From Nyssa sinensis (lineage: Eukaryota > Streptophyta > Magnoliopsida > Cornales > Nyssaceae), in assembly GCA_008638375.1 (NCBI GenBank), contig CM018032.1, forward strand, positions 39,929,355 to 39,993,354: DNA of 64,000 nt, written 5' to 3'. This document shows, piece after piece, positions 47,538-57,499 of this stretch; the first letter of the stretch is position 1, and each line of letters opens with the position of its first letter. The position numbers were made by a program, and so were the translations under genes. The notes under the pieces were generated by a model that saw only the letters and a program-made list of their open reading frames with translations, was not told where the DNA came from and made no database searches.

Positions 47538-48657
47538 ACTATCATAAGACCCACGACGATTTCCATCATAAAGAGGAGCCATAAGAAACAAAGCAAAACA
47601 ATACTCAATAAACAATGTCAAAAAAACTATCATCTTTAATATTCATCTGACAATGTTATTAAGTAATAACCTTGCCATAAGTTACTACTCACTCTTGCCA
47701 ATCAAATTTTTTTTTTATTTACTCCTAAGTTTTGTAAGTATTGTTTATATATATATATATATATATATATATTTCTAAATTTTAGCCCTGGTCAATTTTT
47801 TTTTTTCCGCTAAAGGGCTTCTTTTCTCACTAATTACCTTTTTCTGAATTTTCTTATTAGCAATATAGTTTCAATCTTTAAATAAGTAATGCTTTTAAAT
47901 TCCTTAGTAATGTTTCACATTTATTTTAGAATTCTTAGTCAAGTAAGTCTTTTTGTCTAAGATCATGTACAATGACCTTATTTGATAGTGTAATTAATTC
48001 TCTTAAAGGTAATAGTTTCATGTGATACTAGAGATATCTCTTAGTTATAAATCTTCTTTTACAAAAATTACGGATAGTTGAATAATTCTTCGATACTCTA
48101 CACCTTTTTACCTAGAAACACATTGATTACATCAATCTAAATATATGAATCAGACATATTATTATTGTTCAGATTTTTATGCAATTTACATTACATTCTA
48201 TCACAAGAATTCTGATGACCTCATTCCTTGCAGCAATGTAACTTCACAAGTTCTTTTCTAAACTTTGAGGACATTCTACTTGTATCTACTTCAGAAATAT
48301 GGTCATATATGCTATTGCACTAACATAATCTTTCGTTATTAAACTATCATTATCTCTCATGAATTCTAAATGTCAGATAAGAAGGATTATTTCACAAGTC
48401 TTTATTCTTTTCATATACTTTCTGTCATAAATCCATTTTTTCCTATTATATTCTAATAATTGATAGCGTCTTAGCACTTTCTTCAAGATATTTCGGGTTG
48501 TAACATTATTCATTAAATCATCTCTCTTGTTAGGTTGACTCTATTCAAGAGTAAGAGTCGTAGACATTTGTCTTACCTCAAGGTTTCTAACTATCTTTTC
48601 TTAATAGATGGTTTATTCACGTGTTCTCTTACATTAATTTCAAATTTATTTTATCAT
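47538..48657. other. Copia G continuation and A+T-rich flank
   Basis: The first about 100 bp continue the copia G sequence on the minus strand (a Gly/Arg-rich gag linker once the TSD copy is removed). The remaining 1 kb is A+T-rich with a (TA)n tract near 47746. I see no gene or element boundary in it. Confidence 0.5.
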
Positions 48658-49404
48658 TGATGCTGCACTTTTCGACTCGCAATAAGTATGGGCTCCGCGA
48701 CCTGTATAACACTCAAAAAGATGATCAGAGGACCACCGGATTGGCTCCGGTGGTAGCCGCTCCGATGCTTAAGTAAGTAAACTGAATTGAAAAGACTGTA
48801 TTGAAAGCCAAAGAATGAGCATAAAAATAAAGCGTACGTTTAGGGTTTAATTTATAGATCGTGGCTTTCCTAAGTTGATTAGGATTCGGTGCCATGAATA
48901 TAGAGATTTGATCATCGGAGATTGCAGTTACCTTGTGGAGTATTGTGTCGTAGATAGAGATAATCATAGATAGTAGTTTCCTTATTGAAGACTGTTTCCT
49001 TATTCCCTGCTTGGCAGTTGTTAAGGAAACCATAAGGTCGGAACCATATGAAAGACTGAGTGAATATTGCCCAGAGCATAAGGTCTAGAGGATATGTGCA
49101 TGAGAATGTCTTGGAGGCTTCACCTATTCTGTATGACCGAGTTTATCGACTCTGTAGGATATATGTATGAGAATGCCCTGAAGGCTGTGACTGTTCTGTA
49201 TGACCGAGTTTATCGGCTCTGTAGGATATATGTATGAGAATGCCCCGAAGGTTGTGACTGCTCTGTATGATCGAGTTTATCGGCTCTGTAGGATATATAT
49301 ATGAGAATGCCCTGAAGGCTGTGACTGCTCTGTATGATCGAGATTATCAGCTCTGTAAGCACACGTGTCTCAAGGTGATTGGTGTGTCTATTTGTGGTAT
49401 ATCA
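48658..49404 (-). repeat. 3' LTR of Tat element A2
   Basis: 747 bp. On minus it starts TGATATACC and ends GCAGCATCA. It contains about four tandem copies of a roughly 67-bp repeat (ggatatatgtatgagaatgc, about 49090-49355) that are absent from the A1 LTR. The TSD cannot be tested because the other end of the element is outside the window. Confidence 0.88.
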
Positions 49405-49417
49405 GCTATTCCCCCTC
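49405..49417 (-). other. Polypurine tract of A2
   Basis: The minus strand reads GAGGGGGAATAGC immediately before the 3' LTR. The position and purine bias fit a plus-strand primer. Confidence 0.75.
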
Positions 49418-49603
49418 GAGCCCTAGTTAGAAGCTAGGGCTTAACTAAGGTTATGGGCTTTGTGAAGAGTCACACGTTTTGTTTCTCCATTTCTCGAGAC
49501 GTCGGTTTAATGGGTCATTTATTACGTAGCCGATACTTGAGAAGCCATGATTATTTTCAACCGTTGTGTCGACTCGTCTTGGGAGGCTCATATTTCGAAT
49601 GTG

Positions 49604-49612
49604 TATATAAAG
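49604..49612 (+). promoter_or_regulatory. TATA box of first antisense gene in A2
   Basis: TATATAAAG lies 187 bp upstream of the ATG at 49799. It is followed by a pyrimidine-rich stretch (tgcctttcttttgcacttgc) typical of plant leaders. It is on the strand opposite to the retrotransposon genes. Confidence 0.6.
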
Positions 49613-49798
49613 AGAGGGAAATGACTTTTATGCCTTTCTTTTGCACTTGCTTCTACAGTACCAGAGACTGCCACCGCCATTTGACATATTTTGAAGGTTG
49701 AAGGATATCCGGTGTTCATAGTCTTTCTTGATTTCAGGTTTGATTTTAGCCCCTTTTACATTCCCTTTCATTTGCTTCGATACTTTCTTTTGTCCGCC

Positions 49799-51725
49799 AT
49801 GTCTGGCCCTGAGTCACCCTCTGGTTCGGGCAGTCCTTCTAGGACCGTTCCTCAACTGCAACTAGTGAATCTTTCTTCTGTAAATAATGATGAGAATAGA
49901 CTAGTAGAGCCCCCCTTTAGTCCGGGGGTTAGGATTGTTGATGCATTTGATGAGCCCCCGAATAGGGCTGGTGAGACCTCTGGTCGACCTGGTCATAGAG
50001 AGGAGGGTGAGAGTGCGATCACTGAGAAAATGTTGACGGAGTTGTGGGAGAAATTCAATCTTCCCTCAGATGTGACTTTCAGGGTCCCGGACTCTTTGGA
50101 TCGCCCACGCGATGTTAGAGAGGGGGAAATCTGCGCCTACTTGGCCTGGTTTGAAATGGGACTGACACTTCCCCTTCCTGACCTTATAAAACAATTCTTC
50201 TGTTGGTTCAACCTTTGCCTTGCAGACCTGAACCTTAACAGTTGGAGACATCTGTTGAGCTTCATTGTGTTGGGGCATATGAATAATGTCAACGTGTCCC
50301 TTGACCTGATCCGTAGTAATATGGATCTAAAACTCAAGAGGGCGGAAGGTCTTTATTATATGTCTTTTGATAGTGGGTTCAGACCCCTTACTTCCGTGCC
50401 CTCCTCCAACAAGACCTGGAAGAAGTGGTATTTCTTCATAAAAGGAGGATGGGAATTCAAGGTCTTCCAAGGCCAATTCTCAACATTCCCTCGAACCACT
50501 GGGCGAAAGGGTGAGGCCCAATTTTCCCGTGGCTGCGTTGATTTCATTTTGTACACCAATTGCCACGCTGATTAATATCTGTATCCTTTGTGTAGTTAAG
50601 AGTGTGTGGAAAAGACCGAGCCCCTCTCCCTTGCTTTAGGAGCAGTACAAGAAGCTTTTACAGCCCAGTAGCCGAGACCATTCCTCTATTGTTAACCCTG
50701 ATAAATTGATGGCTGCTAGAGGAAGTGTTGAGGAGCTTGCAAAGAATATAATGGCACGATGGGAGACCGAGCCATCTTCATCTGTGGCAGTGGGGGAGGT
50801 TTCTTCCCTAGTGGACCCTCCCATCTAGACGAAAAGGCAGAGGATACTTTTGATCTCTCTTGACCCTACTGAGGGGGAGAGAGAGACACTTCCCCCATTT
50901 CTGTGGTCCCCCTAGCCCCATCCAAACAAGTGGGCAAAGGGGCGTCATCCTCGGTGGCCCCTGATGCTGTTAATCAGGGGGCCAAAAAGATTTTGAGGGA
51001 CTTTTGGGCCAAAGGCTCAACCAAAATTAGGCCCTAGAAGCCGGAGGAGCTTCTTGCTAACCTGGCTTCTCTTCAGGTCAAGGTAAGTTCTTCGGGTCTT
51101 TATCTCTTTTCCTTCTTTCCAAGTGTTTTGGCTGATACTAAACAGTTTGCTTTGAATGCTGCAGGCTCTGTACACCCTTTCTGCTCTGACGGAGGTATCT
51201 CCCCCTTCAGAGGAGGTTGACAAACTTCAAACCAAGCTGGACGATCTCAGGCTTCAGCTTGGTACTGCTCAGTCGGAGGCTCACGACTCTGCAGAGAAGC
51301 TGAAGGAGTCACAGAATTCTTTGATCGTCATGGAGTTAGAGAAGAACCTTGCCGTTGAGCAGGCAAAGAGGTTGTAGAGGGAGATAGAAGGCATGTGGCA
51401 TCAATACAATCAAAAGCTTGAGGATGCAGTGGAATAGGCCAAGCCGGATAACGAGATGGAGATGAAGATGGAACTGGAAGGAATGGCCAACACTCTGATC
51501 ATGTTTGGCTTCAACAACTTCCGAACTCTGTTCCTTGATAGATTTCCTGATTTCGACATTTCCTAGATTGTGCCTCCAGGGGTTACCCCTCCCGAGGTTG
51601 CCATTTCGAGCGAGGTGGTCGACGCTCTCTCTGCTGATCCTATTGAAGTTGTCATCCCGAATGAGATGATTGATGCTGTTCCTGCCGATCCTTCCCCAGC
51701 TGTTGAGCCTGCTTCTATTGATTAG
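49799..51725 (+). pseudogene. Antisense additional ORF (aORF) of Tat element A2
   Basis: ATG at 49799 (MSGPESPSGSGSPSRT). The first segment is open to 50575 and contains FNLPSDVTFRVP, CAYLAWFEMGLTLPLPDLIK, NSWRHLLSFIVLGH and KTWKKWYFFIKGGWEF. This combination is typical of the antisense ORF found between pol and 3' LTR in Tat elements; its function is not established. A later segment has a clear GT-AG intron at 51083-51164 joining LLANLASLQVK to ALYTLSALTEV. A coiled-coil region (VDKLQTKLDDLRLQLGTAQS) follows, then a tail ending at the stop 51723-51725. Stops at 50573, near 50637, 50826, 51036, 51376, 51436 and 51564 indicate decay or an unrecognised earlier intron around 50500-50640. Confidence 0.75.
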
Positions 51726-52541
51726 GCTTAGGAAATATGCTTAGTTTAGGTTTTTTGTTGTTGTTGTTGTTTTTTTTTTTTTTTTTTTTTGAACTTCGGT
51801 GTAACAGACTTTTTTGCTGAATGGAACAATATTTTCTTTCTCAAATGTCTTTATCTTGTTTCTCTTGTGTTTGGTTGATCCATGTAGTATTTCTTTTGAA
51901 CCTGTTGTTGATGTGGGAAATTGCTGCAAGTGAGGCTGTTCTGGATCCCTCCAGATCGGCTTTCAACGGTTGGCGGTTGTCTTCCGAACTGTAGTTGCGA
52001 TAAGACAATGATTGTAGATTAGTTCTGATTGCTTCTCCCCCTTTGGATGAGATAAGAAGGCAACTTTAATCAGATATGTAGGGATCTGACATTGATCTTG
52101 TGTCACATATACTGAGAGTAAATCTTGAAAAATTCTGAGGCAGTTTGTTCTGAACCCAAGTTTTTGTAGCAAGAACGGTGTCTCGTGTCTGTCACTCTGA
52201 TGATTGAGACTTCTGCCTCTTAAGTCATTCAGACCAAGACTGAGATACATCCAAACTGATGGTCTTTTGTCATACACGTGGTCCGTCAGGGATCAATGGA
52301 ATGGCCTAGACTGAGAGATCTGTATGATGGACCGAAGGCCTTTGTATAAAAGTGGATCGAACTCTGTTAGCTTGACCAGTTCGGTATGCTTGGGGGAAGC
52401 CTTGTATCTTGTCGTCTAAGTATCCAAAAGGACGATTCTATACGTCATCCATTTATACAGCTGTCTTTTGGGTTTTCGAGGCTAACCCTTTATTTAACCA
52501 TTGCGACGGTTCATCTGGGTGACTTTTGGGCTTCGATGGTC
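51726..52541. other. Spacer between the two antisense units of A2
   Basis: Contains a (GTT)n/poly(T) tract at 51755-51790 and non-coding sequence. Short open frames here have no recognisable motif. Confidence 0.5.
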
Positions 52542-52550
52542 TATATAAAT
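52542..52550 (+). promoter_or_regulatory. TATA box of second antisense unit in A2
   Basis: TATATAAAT lies 108 bp upstream of the ATG at 52658. Surrounding sequence resembles the first antisense promoter: an aaccattgcgacgg-like block upstream and a pyrimidine-rich ctttttacttttgctctcac downstream. Confidence 0.55.
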
Positions 52551-52657
52551 GAAAGAGGAGCGTACGGTTGCGCCCCATCTTTTTACTTTTGCTCTCACAC
52601 TGTTCCCCTGTCGGAGAGAATTTGAATATCTTTTAGGGGCTTACCGTTTGCCTAGAG

Positions 52658-52990
52658 ATGATTGACGATTTTCAGTCCGAGTTGGGAATGATTGAATTGT
52701 GGCCGAGAGTTAACCTTCCCTTTGATTCAGTCTCCAAGGAAGGATTAGAGAAGGCAAAGATCTTCTTGTCCATCTTAGCATCTGGTCAAGATTTCTCCGA
52801 TTGGAGGTGGACCCTCCTTGATTCAACCGAGGCTTGGAGCATTGGTGATGAAGATGAAGGTGGGATGCCTCATTCCCTTTGTGTCTTGGCAGAGACCCTT
52901 GCTCAAATCGGCTGGGGTGTCGTGCCTGCTTTGAGGGAGATGAATGGAGGTCTCCTGAGACCCAGAGCCCTCATCATCCGTTGGTATTGA
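52658..52990 (+). CDS. Small antisense ORF in A2, unknown product (110 aa)
   Basis: An intact 110-codon frame from ATG 52658 (MIDDFQSELGMIELWPRVNL) to TGA at 52988-52990. The protein is acidic, with tryptophans in WRWTLLDSTEAW and the segment LCVLAETLAQIGWGVVPALRE. I do not recognise a domain, signal peptide or membrane segment. Support for a real gene comes from the TATA box 108 bp upstream and AATAAA at 53229-53234 downstream, both on the plus strand. It may be a truncated second antisense protein of the element, or a captured host fragment. Confidence 0.45.
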   Translation: MIDDFQSELGMIELWPRVNLPFDSVSKEGLEKAKIFLSILASGQDFSDWRWTLLDSTEAWSIGDEDEGGMPHSLCVLAETLAQIGWGVVPALREMNGGLLRPRALIIRWY

Positions 52991-53228
52991 GATAAGTGAC
53001 AGTGATAATGAAATGGCCTGGGTGCTTCTTGCTGCAGATTGGGGTTTAGGGTTCCTTCCTTTCAAATGGAGCCGGCGGCGGCGGTAATGGAAGTTTGGAT
53101 CCTGGGCCCCTTTCTCATTCAGGGAAGAAAGCCATGATGTTGTGAAAGCGTAGTGATGCCTTTATTGTACCTTTTGTGTACTTGATCTATTTCTAGTCCT
53201 CTTGTACTGATGTAAATTTTTTGAATCA

Positions 53229-53234
53229 TCAATA
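53229..53234 (+). terminator. Poly(A) signal of second antisense unit
   Basis: AATAAA within atcaataaaattgagttctt, 239 bp after the stop of the 110-aa ORF. T-rich sequence lies on both sides, as in plant 3' ends. Confidence 0.5.
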
Positions 53235-53537
53235 AAATTGAGTTCTTTCTTCTCAGATCTGATATTCTTTGTATTTGAATGTGCTCTTCTAAAGTTAAAA
53301 CACCTTTTTGTGCACTTCTGATGTCTAACTGTTCTAAGAATAGATCAAAGAAACTTTGTAGAAATCTTGAATCAAAGTACTTCAAACCTGCTCGGTACTG
53401 TAGTACTTGTTGCTTGCTGGTAGATAAGCCAAATAATTTAAGTATCAGCTCTGAGATACTCCGATCTAGGAAACTTTAGTTTGAAGACATTTAGAACTTC
53501 CGTCTTTGGATGGACTGGATCATAGAATTTGTGTATT
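53235..53537. other. Spacer in A2
   Basis: Non-coding sequence between the second antisense unit and the tandem-repeat block. Nothing else was recognised. Confidence 0.4.
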
Positions 53538-54118
53538 GAAGATGGACCAAGCTCGGAAGGCCTGTGCATTATAGATGGACCAGGCTCTAGAGGCTTGTGC
53601 ATTAAAAGATGGACCAAGTCCTAAGACTTGTACATTATGGACCAGGCTCTAGAGGCCTGTGCATTATAGATGGACCAGGCTCTAGAGGCTTGTGCATTAA
53701 AAGATGGACCAAGTCCTAAGACTTGTACATTATAGATGGACCAGGCTCTAGAGGCCTGTGCATTATAGATGGACCAGGCTCTAGAAGCCTGTGCATTAAA
53801 AGATGGACCAAGTCCTAAGACTTGTACATTATAGATGGACTAGGCTCTAGAGGCCTATGCATTATAGATGGACCAAGTACTAAGACTTGTACATTATGGA
53901 CCAGGCTCTGGAGGCCTGTGCATTATAGATGAACCAAGTACTAAGACTTGTACATTATGGACCAGGCTCTAGAGGCTTGTGCATTAAAAGATGGACCAAG
54001 TACTAAGACTTGTACATTGTGGACCAGGCTTTGGAGGCCTGTGCATTATAGATGGACCAAGTACTAAGACTTGTACATTATGGACTAGGCTCTAGAGGCC
54101 TGTGCATTAAAAGATGAA
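53538..54118. repeat. 33-bp dimeric tandem repeats in A2
   Basis: Alternating units of about 33 bp: tagatggaccaggctctaga...cctgtgcat and aagatggaccaagtcctaag...cttgtacat, some shortened to start at tatggacc. About 17 units. They lie between the integrase stop and the antisense units, the zone where Tat/Ogre elements are known to carry variable tandem repeats. Confidence 0.92.
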
Positions 54119-54154
54119 CATTCCATAGAGGTATTAAAAAAGAAAGAAACATCT

Positions 54155-55390
54155 TTATTGATAATATTTCCTTAAATGTTCCACGTTCCACGGCCTAGGA
54201 ATAGGCTTCCCAGTCATGTCTTCTAGCTAGTAGGTGGTAGGCTTAACAACCTTTATTACTCTGTAGGGGCCTTCCCAGTTTGGTGACAACTTTCCCATAG
54301 TGGGATCCTTGGTGTTTTGAAAGACTCTTCTTAAGACAAAGTCTCCGACTTGAAAGCTGACCGTCTTGAGCCCCACCTTGGATTTGTCGCCCATTCTCTA
54401 CTGATAGGCTTCCATCTTGATACTAGCTTGATCCCTTCTTTCTTCAAGCAAATCCAAATTTTCCATCAGCTGCTGATCATTGGATTCTTGCTCAAAGGTT
54501 TCAGTCCTCAGGGTTGGCATACTGATCTCAACCGGGATTACTGCTTCTGAACCATAGGCCAGTGAGAGGGGAGTTTCAGAGGTGGGAGTTCTTCTGGTTG
54601 TTTTGTAGGCCCAAAGAACTCCAGGGAGTTCCTCTACCCACTTTCCTTTGGCCTGCTCCAACCTTTTCTTTAATCCATCAAAAATCGTTCGATTGGTGAC
54701 CTCTGTTTGCCCATTTGCTTATGGATGGCCTGGAGAGGCAAAATGTTGCCTAATGTTGAGATTTTCACTGAATTTCTTGAAGCCTTTACCAATGAACTGC
54801 GTCCCATTGTTAGAGATAATCACACGTGGTATACCAAACCTACAAACAATGTTCTTCCAGGTGAAGTTCTCAACTTCCTTTTCTGTGATATGTGTTAGAG
54901 GTTCAGCTTCGGCCCACTTAGAGAAATAGTCAATGGCTACCAAGAGATACTTCCTGTTCGGTAGGGCCTTTGGTAATGGACCCACGATGTCCATCCCCCA
55001 CTGAGCAAAGGGCCAAGGGCTAGGAATCGGGATGAGTTCGTGATGAGGCTGGTGTTGATATGGGGCAAATCTTTGGCATTTGTCGCACTTCTGGACATAC
55101 TTCATAGCCTGCTTTAGCATGCTAGGCCAGTAATAGCCCTGAGACAGAGCTCGGTGAGCTATAGTTCTGCCTCCATTATGATTCCCGCAAATACCCTCGT
55201 GTATTTCAACCAAGACATATTGTGATTCTTCTGGAGCTAAGCATTTTAACAAAGGTTGATAATAAGACCTTCTGTAAAGTTTGTTATTCAGGATCAGGTA
55301 CCGAGCCGCTCTGATTCGGATTCTCCTAGCTTTGTTTTTGTCTTCTGGGAGGAACCCAGATTGTAGGTACTAGAGGATTGGGGTCATCCA
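54155..55390 (-). pseudogene. Integrase of Tat element A2
   Basis: The HHCC region reads HEGICGNHNGGRTIAHRA...VQKCDKCQRFA and the core MDIVGPLP, AIDYFSKWAEAEPL. The second catalytic position reads ISNNGTQF; by family pattern an Asp is expected where the first Asn stands. A stop interrupts HP-stop-ANGQTEVTNR near 54719, which carries the catalytic Glu. The C-terminal domain is VGDFVLRRVF, LSPNWEGPYRVIK and PRPWNVEHLRKYYQ, ending in TAA at 54155-54157. It is inactive because of the stop and the active-site change. Confidence 0.87.
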
Positions 55391-56365
55391 GTTCTGAGGC
55401 TGTTTGGCAATTTGAGCAACTTGGGCTTCCTCTATGTTGGGTCCTGGCTGATAGGAGATTTTTACTGTGGAGTTTGCCTCAGACTTGAGGCGGGACGCCA
55501 TGTTTGCCAAAGCATCTGCTCTACAGTTCTGGCTTCTTTCTATTTTCTGGATAGTGAACGTCTGGAAGGAATGCTTCAAGTGGTTCACCAGTTCGGAGTA
55601 CCGAAGCATCCTATCATCTTTTATGGAAAATTCTCCCAGGACTTGGCTTACCACTAGTTAGGAGTCTAAGAAGACTTTAAGGTTCTGAACGTCACATTCT
55701 AGAGCCAACTTGATGCCTAGGATTAGGGCTTCATATTCTGCTTCATTGTTGGAAGCTTTGAATCCTAGGCTGACTGCTTTTTCTAGCGTGAGCCCATCGG
55801 GGGAATGTAGTACCATGCCTACTCCTGAGCCCTGATCGGTTGACAATCCATCGATGTAGAGCAGCCAGGTTCCTAAAGTTTCAATGAGCTGTGCCTTGTC
55901 TTGAAGTGCCGGGGTGAACTCGGCAACAAAATCAGCGAAGGCCTGCCCTTTGATGGAGTTTCGAGGCACATATGATATGTCGAATTCCCCTAGCTCCACA
56001 GAACACTTCACTAACCTTCCCGATTCCTCAGGCTTCCTCAATATTGACTTCAGAGGATAGGCGGTTGGGATTTCAATTGGATGGGCTTGGAAATAAGGTT
56101 GGAGCTTCCGAGCTAATATGACCATGGCGAAGGCTAGCTTTTCCACTTTTGGATATCTCTTTTCTGTGTCAAGTAGTGCCTTACTGACGTAAAATATGGG
56201 CCTCTGTACTCCTCTGTCCTGTTTGACTAATGCGGAGCTGACCGCATTTTCAGAGACTGCAAGGTACAAGAGTAGCTTTTCTCCCTGTATTGGTTTTGAC
56301 AGAAGTTCTGGAGAGGCTAGATACTCTTTTAGTTCTGGAAAACCTTTCTCGCATTTTTTCATCCA
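55391..56365 (-). pseudogene. Dual RNase H region of Tat element A2
   Basis: The Ty3-type RNase H (LLLYLAVSENAVSSALVKQD, RGVQRPIFYVSKALL) is followed by the archaeal-type domain (WLLYIDGLSTDQGSG, NNEAEYEALILGIKLALE, VFLDS-stop-LVVSQVLGEF, CRADALANMASRL). The stop at 55658-55660 is a CAG-to-TAG-type change relative to A1 (SDSQLVV). The frame is otherwise continuous, showing that the break in A1 is specific to that copy. Confidence 0.87.
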
Positions 56366-57496
56366 CTATAAAACTTTGTTGCCCTTCAGAGCCTTGAAGA
56401 AAGGTAGGCAACGATTAGTGGATTTGGAGATAAATCTGCTTAGTGCCGCGATTCTGCCATTCAGTGCCTGAATGTCCTTTCTGGTTTTCGGTGACTTCAG
56501 TCCAATCAGAGCTTGTATCTGAGTGGGGTCTGTTTCGATACCCCTCTGAGAAACAATGTATCCCAAGAATTTTCCCTTCGTCACCCCGAAGGTACATTTC
56601 GAGGGGTTGAGATTCATCTTGTGCTGTCTGAGGATATCGAAGGTCTGGGCTAAATGCTGGAGGTGACTACTTTTCTGCAGACTCTTGACCAGCATGTCAT
56701 CGATGTATACCTCCATGGTACTGCCGAGTAGTGGGTTGAACATCTTGTTGACCAATCGCTGGTATGTGGCTCCGGCGTTCTTCAAACCAAAAGGCATTAC
56801 TCTGTAGCAGTAAAGACCTCGTTCGGTTATGAAGGCTGTCTTCTCCTGGTCTAGAGGGTACATTTGAATTTGGTTGTATCCAGAATAGGCATCCATAAAA
56901 CTCATGAGTTCATGCCTTGTAGTAGCATCAACCAGTTGGTCTATCCTTGGCAGTGGAAAACTGTCTTTGGGGCACGCCTTATTGAGGTCTGTATAATCAA
57001 CGTAGACCCTCAACTTGCCATTTTTCTTCTTGACCAGGACGGTGTTGGCTAGCCACTCTGGGTAGAACACTTCTCGTATCATCCTGGCTTCAAGCAGCCT
57101 CTGGACTTCCTTATTTATAATTCGATGCCGTTCAGGAGCAATCGGCCTTCTCTTCTATCTGACTGGTGGGTGATCTAGATCTACCATCAGCTTGTGAGTT
57201 ATGAGGTTAGGATCTCTACCCTCCATGTCTTTGGTCTCCTAAGCAAATATAGAAAGGTTGTCTTTTAGAAACCTGACTATCTTCTCTTGCTCGGTGTGTG
57301 TCAGGTCTGGGCCGATGTATAAATAATGCCCCTCTGATTCTGAACTGACCAACACTTTGATGGGCTCGCCAATGGGTTTGGCTCGGCTGTCCTGTCCCCT
57401 TGGGCTCAGAGGTTCTTCGATGCTGGATAGGCAACCTTCCTCCTCGGGAGTGTGGGTGAGAACTGGATCTGTACAGTTCCGAATGTACTGTAATTG
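56366..57496 (-). pseudogene. Reverse transcriptase of Tat element A2
   Basis: Begins after the shared TAG at 57497-57499. The N-terminal extension has stops where A1 has Trp (SIFA-stop-ETKD against SIFAWETRD) and Gln (PPVR-stop-KRRP against PPVRQKRRP). From 57082 it is open: VYVDYTDLNKACPKDSFPLP, MDAYSGYNQIQMYP, VMPFGLKNAGATYQ, YIDDMLVKS (active site intact) and NPSKCTFGVTKGKFLGYIV. It ends with a stop at 56366-56368. Confidence 0.88.
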
Positions 57497-57499
57497 CTA
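57485..57499 (-). promoter_or_regulatory. Candidate leaky stop between protease and RT (A2)
   Basis: The minus strand reads AAA TAG CAA TTA CAG. TAG CAA TTA is the core of the tobamovirus-type readthrough context (stop followed by CARYYA). The reading frame continues into RT without a shift. A1 has the stop at the same codon with CAA ATA downstream. Confidence 0.6.

Noticed and set aside
50573..50640. A very short intron (gtatcctttgtgtag) bridging the antisense ORF of A2
   Set aside because: About 15 bp is too short for a plant intron. A longer intron or simple decay is more likely, and I could not choose between them.
52386..52625. A 79-aa plus-strand frame in A2
   Set aside because: It spans the TATA box of the second antisense unit and has no recognisable motif. 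Likely chance.
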